Below, piece by piece: positions 15,971 to 18,866 of a stretch of 18,866 nucleotides of DNA. The DNA comes from Blastocladiella britannica. Taxonomy: Eukaryota; Blastocladiomycota; Blastocladiomycetes; Blastocladiales; Blastocladiaceae. Numbering within the stretch: the stretch's first letter is position 1; the number at the start of each line of letters is the position of its first letter. Location of the stretch: NCBI GenBank assembly GCA_025349905.2, contig MU624885.1:1-18866 (forward strand), given 5' to 3'. The notes below the pieces were generated by a model that did no database searches, had not been told where the DNA came from, and worked only from the letters and a program-made list of their open reading frames with translations. Both the position numbers and the translations under genes were made by a program.

Positions 15971-16366
15971 TTAATATTTTTTTACTTTTGTGCTTAGTGT
16001 CGGTCGGGCCCGGGTGTGATTTGCCTTGGTTAGGATTTGCGCTAATACAATGGTGGTGCGACCAAGAGCAAACGCGTTAATTTGAGGACTCGAAAAATAA
16101 AATTAAGGAGAGGACGTGGTGCCTTGGCCCTGCAGATCAGGCGTGCCATGGGCATATAAAATAAAGGCAAAAGGTCATACGTTGACGACCGGGCGAGTCG
16201 GGGAAGTGAAGCACTTGTTCGTGTAAAAAAGCAGATGAAAGAAAAAAAAACGAACGAGACATCCACAAGCCCGCGCTCGAGTCCGTTCCTTGACCACCGT
16301 GGGCTGGGGTCGATGATCCTCACCCACCGCACTGCCCTGCACCCGGAAAAGCTTAAAAAGACACCT
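15971..16366 (-). promoter_or_regulatory. 396-bp intergenic region upstream of EDC4
   Basis: This stretch separates the EDC4 ATG from the end of the disrupted F-box/ankyrin-like gene. It is A/T-rich next to the EDC4 ATG and again around 16080-16170 and 16220-16250. It should hold the EDC4 promoter and leader. I see no tRNA, no convincing open frame and no transposon end. Any 5' UTR intron cannot be called from sequence alone. Confidence 0.4.
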
Positions 16367-16371
16367 TTATT
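16366..16371 (-). terminator. AATAAA overlapping the final stop of the disrupted gene
   Basis: The minus strand reads GAATAAAGG, with AATAAA covering the terminal TAA (16369-16367). This is the same arrangement as at the EDC4 stop and suggests that the disrupted gene still has its original 3' end. Confidence 0.45.
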
Positions 16372-18546
16372 CCAGTCCAGCCAGCCCAGCTGCCACCGCC
16401 AATCTCTTGACCTCAGGCCGCGTCTCGGCGATCGCGCGCAACTCGGCGAGTTTCTGAGCTGACTGGTCAAACGCCGAGTAGATCGCTAACAACTGCAATA
16501 CGATTCCAGCCGCTACCGATCGGCCGTGGTCGACGTTGGATGCCACAATCGCCGGCCAACTAACGAGCGGGGTCCGCCACTGCTGGGCCATGGTAGCGCC
16601 AGTCCGCACCGCGTCAAGGCGCAGCTGCCAGAGCCATGCGGGTGTGTGAACTGAGAACTCGGCTGGGAACAAGAGCACAACGGCGGGAGAAAGTACGGCG
16701 ATTCGCGCTACGATCCACATCGACTGGTACTGCAGCTGTTCGGAGTCGGTGCTGGCCTTGACGGTGCTGGTCGCAAGTACTGCCGCTGCGGCCGTCGGTG
16801 GGTCGGCGGTCCATAGGTCATCACTATTATTAGGGGTACCAGTGCCGCCGTTGTTTGCGGAGGCCATGGCGCGTTCAAGTCTCGCCGCGAACGTCGCAGT
16901 CCATGCGTGCAATCCGGCCGTCATTTGCTGCGTGGTTTCAGGATTGTCCATCACGGCAGGGAGCAAACTCACACTAGCTGGCAACACCCGGTTCAGGATC
17001 TACTGCCACGCCGGCCAAACCGCCGCCCGATCGCCACCTCTGTTGGTTGTAACGGACGCAAGAGGAGCTCGGAGTTGCGCTAAGTGCTCCAAATACCAGC
17101 ATCCGCTGCGGAGACGTGAGGTCCAGGACGGTGGCCCAAGTGGCGGTGCCCAATAGACGGTATCTCTCAGTGCGCGGTGTAGAATGGAGCCAATGTGCGG
17201 GATCTTGAGCACGTACTGTGCGGCCTCTGCTGGTTGCGGCGGTAGCCAATGATCTTGCCGAGCACCGAAGTCACTTGCGGGTCGTAGCCGACAGATGGCT
17301 GGACTTGTGGGATCGCCATCAATTCTCGGAGGAATCGCACCTGGTGAAAGTGCCTGGCGACCATCGCTGGAAACGATTCGGGCCGCAGATCGTAGGCGAG
17401 CATGATGGCGGGGCCGTAGTTGGCGTAATCCATTCCGAATCCTATTGTACAGTATATCGTGAGGCTAGATTTTGCACACGCAGGATGAAAACTCAAAAGG
17501 TACCGCAATTCGAAAACAGCGTCCAGGCCGCCTTGGATAAGCGAACTCGACGCCTCGATCGCAGAATAGAGACTAGTCAGACACTCCGTCCCGTGATTGT
17601 ATATTCAGCAGCTCGTGCAGCTCGGGAGCAGTAAAGATCTCCAGCTCGATCAACGCCGGCACCAAATCGTGGTGGCCCTGAGCAGCTTGCCGTTGCATGA
17701 CCATGCAAAGATGTTCGCATTGCACCTGTCGCAGCCTCAGGTCGGCGATAGACTGGAGCCACGGCCGGTCGTGCTCGAGAAAAAAGAACACGAGGGTCTC
17801 CTATTTGGCAGACATCATCCGATAGTCCGTGAAGGGGAGGCATCGCCGGTAATTGAATCCTCGGTCAACGAGCCAGCGCCATGTCGGCAGCACGCGGTCC
17901 TCCGTCGATAAACGAATCGGAGATCCAATCACAATGTCCTTGGGCGTGTTCTGGGACAGAAACTGCATAAACGCATGAGGATCAAGCACGCCCTCGGCGA
18001 CCATAAATTCCAGGACGGACGCTTGGCCCCTGGCGGCTGCTATCGTGGCCCAATGGAAGGGCAGTGTGCACCGGTGCTCAAGAGGAGGGTCATTGTCGCC
18101 TTCGTCGCGAGTGTTGGAATACACGCCGCGTGTGACGCACTGGTCGTCAATCCCCAGCTGCATCCATAGCGTGACGGAGCAGTGGCGGCGATCAACGTGG
18201 GCAGCAAGGCCGCGAGTCGGTGCACCGCGTCTTTGAACTGGTCGAGTTCGCCCCGGAGCAAAAATACGAGCGGCACCTGCAACGCTTCGGGGACGGGCCG
18301 GAGGCGCGGGGTAGCGAAGAATGTGGCCAGCGCTGGCGAGGTTCGTGGGTCTCCAAACGGGCTCCCCTGGGCAACCTCATGCATTATCGCATTGGTGGTC
18401 CCGGCCAAAATCGAGTCAGCCCATGCAAGGACTGGCACACTGTCCCGAGCAACATGAGAGAGCTCTGCAGTAGCGGCAGAGAGACATGACGCTGGCGTGG
18501 CAGCGGCCAGGATGCCGGCGATGAGCTCAGTGGGCAATCTTTCCAT
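16367..18546 (-). pseudogene. Disrupted F-box / ankyrin-like repeat gene
   Basis: Protein-like sequence runs through 2.2 kb of the minus strand but changes frame. It begins at ATG 18546 with an F-box-like start (MERLPTELIAGILAAATPAS). The frame shifts near 18170, just before GIDDQCVTRGVYS, and continues through LPFHWATIAAARGQASVLEF. An in-frame TAG at 17803-17801 falls between MMSAK and ETLVFFFLEHD. The frame shifts again near 17600 into YSAIEASSSLIQGGLDAVF, and again near 17240 into YVLKIPHIGSILHRAL. A second TAG lies at 17003-17001. The last part (VMDNPETTQQMTAG onward) is open to TAA at 16367. No single set of good GT-AG introns explained all breaks, although some introns are possible (for example 18225-18158 or 17869-17801). 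Total length is similar to the gene at 164-2594. Alternatives are a multi-exon gene with poor splice sites, two shorter genes (including a 194-aa frame from ATG 16951), or sequencing errors. Confidence 0.55.
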
Positions 18547-18866
18547 TTTTTTATTGACTTTTTCGTGAAAAATGAAACAAAGCAAAGAGCCAGCGCCAAA
18601 GTTTGCCCACTTCCCACGAATCCGCACAATCAGGTTGTTTCAGCTGTCAGGTCCGCGCCAATGACCCGACTGCATCCTGAGCCGCTGGTCCCAGATCTGA
18701 GCCCCTCGGCCGGTTGTTGTTGTTGCTGATCTTTTTCCGCCACCAACGACAGAAAAAAAGTGAGCGACAGGGAGGGGCCGCTTTCATAGGCAGAGATGCG
18801 TCGATCAGGAGTCCTTAATATTTTGATTTCGTGAAGAGTCGTGAAGGACGGGGACAGCATTCAACC
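18547..18866. other. Right-end region without a recognised gene
   Basis: These 320 bp lie upstream of the disrupted F-box gene and reach the window edge. A minus-strand open stretch at 18860-18630 with a short Gln run has no recognisable domain. The 18541-18590 part is A/T-rich, as expected for a leader. I see no RNA gene or mobile element. Confidence 0.3.

Noticed and set aside
16140..16170. TATAAAATAAA on the plus strand as a promoter TATA box
   Set aside because: No plus-strand gene follows; the downstream plus-strand frames are short and without recognisable domains.
16367..17803. Reassignment of TAG to glutamine to explain the in-frame TAG codons
   Set aside because: The WARS gene ends with TAG at 8903-8901 at a sensible protein end, and the same right-end region also shows frame shifts, which a codon change cannot explain.

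Overview
The window looks like a compact, GC-rich nuclear segment of a zoosporic fungus. Blastocladiomycota (Allomyces/Catenaria-like) is my best guess. The reasons are: eukaryotic core genes (TAF5, cytosolic tryptophanyl-tRNA synthetase, EDC4/Ge-1); short GT-AG introns of about 57-75 bp with GTATGT/GTACGT-like donors and CTNAC branch points; a flagellar CCDC42/CFAP73-type coiled-coil gene, which implies a motile zoospore; and divergent F-box/ankyrin-like genes at both ends. The phylum is an inference; I could not search a database.

Layout, left to right: (1) a two-exon plus-strand gene for a 789-aa ankyrin-like/F-box-like protein (164-2594); (2) a single-exon plus-strand CCDC42/CFAP73 flagellar protein (2737-3630); (3) a five-exon minus-strand TAF5 (5962-3654), tail-to-tail with gene 2; (4) a minus-strand arsenite methyltransferase, ArsM/AS3MT (7097-6012); (5) divergent from it, a three-exon plus-strand MFS transporter matching ArsJ, the organoarsenical exporter family known from bacteria (7238-8865); (6) a five-exon minus-strand tryptophanyl-tRNA synthetase (10551-8901), tail-to-tail with arsJ; (7) a large two-exon minus-strand EDC4/Ge-1 decapping scaffold rich in glutamine (15970-10667); (8) a disrupted minus-strand F-box/ankyrin-like gene (18546-16367) with reading-frame shifts and in-frame TAG codons.

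The most interesting unit is the divergent arsM-arsJ pair at 6.0-8.9 kb. The two genes share a short intergenic region (about 140 bp) that contains an inverted repeat. ArsM methylates As(III). Bacterial ArsJ exports the arsenylated glycolytic intermediate made from arsenate by GAPDH. Together they look like a two-gene arsenic detoxification island inserted between housekeeping genes. The pairing of ArsJ with ArsM rather than with a dedicated GAPDH, the introns in arsJ, and its added (CAG)20-encoded polyglutamine N-terminus are the novel aspects. The TAF5 gene just downstream of arsM appears to lack the usual N-terminal LisH region, which may mark the edge of the insertion.
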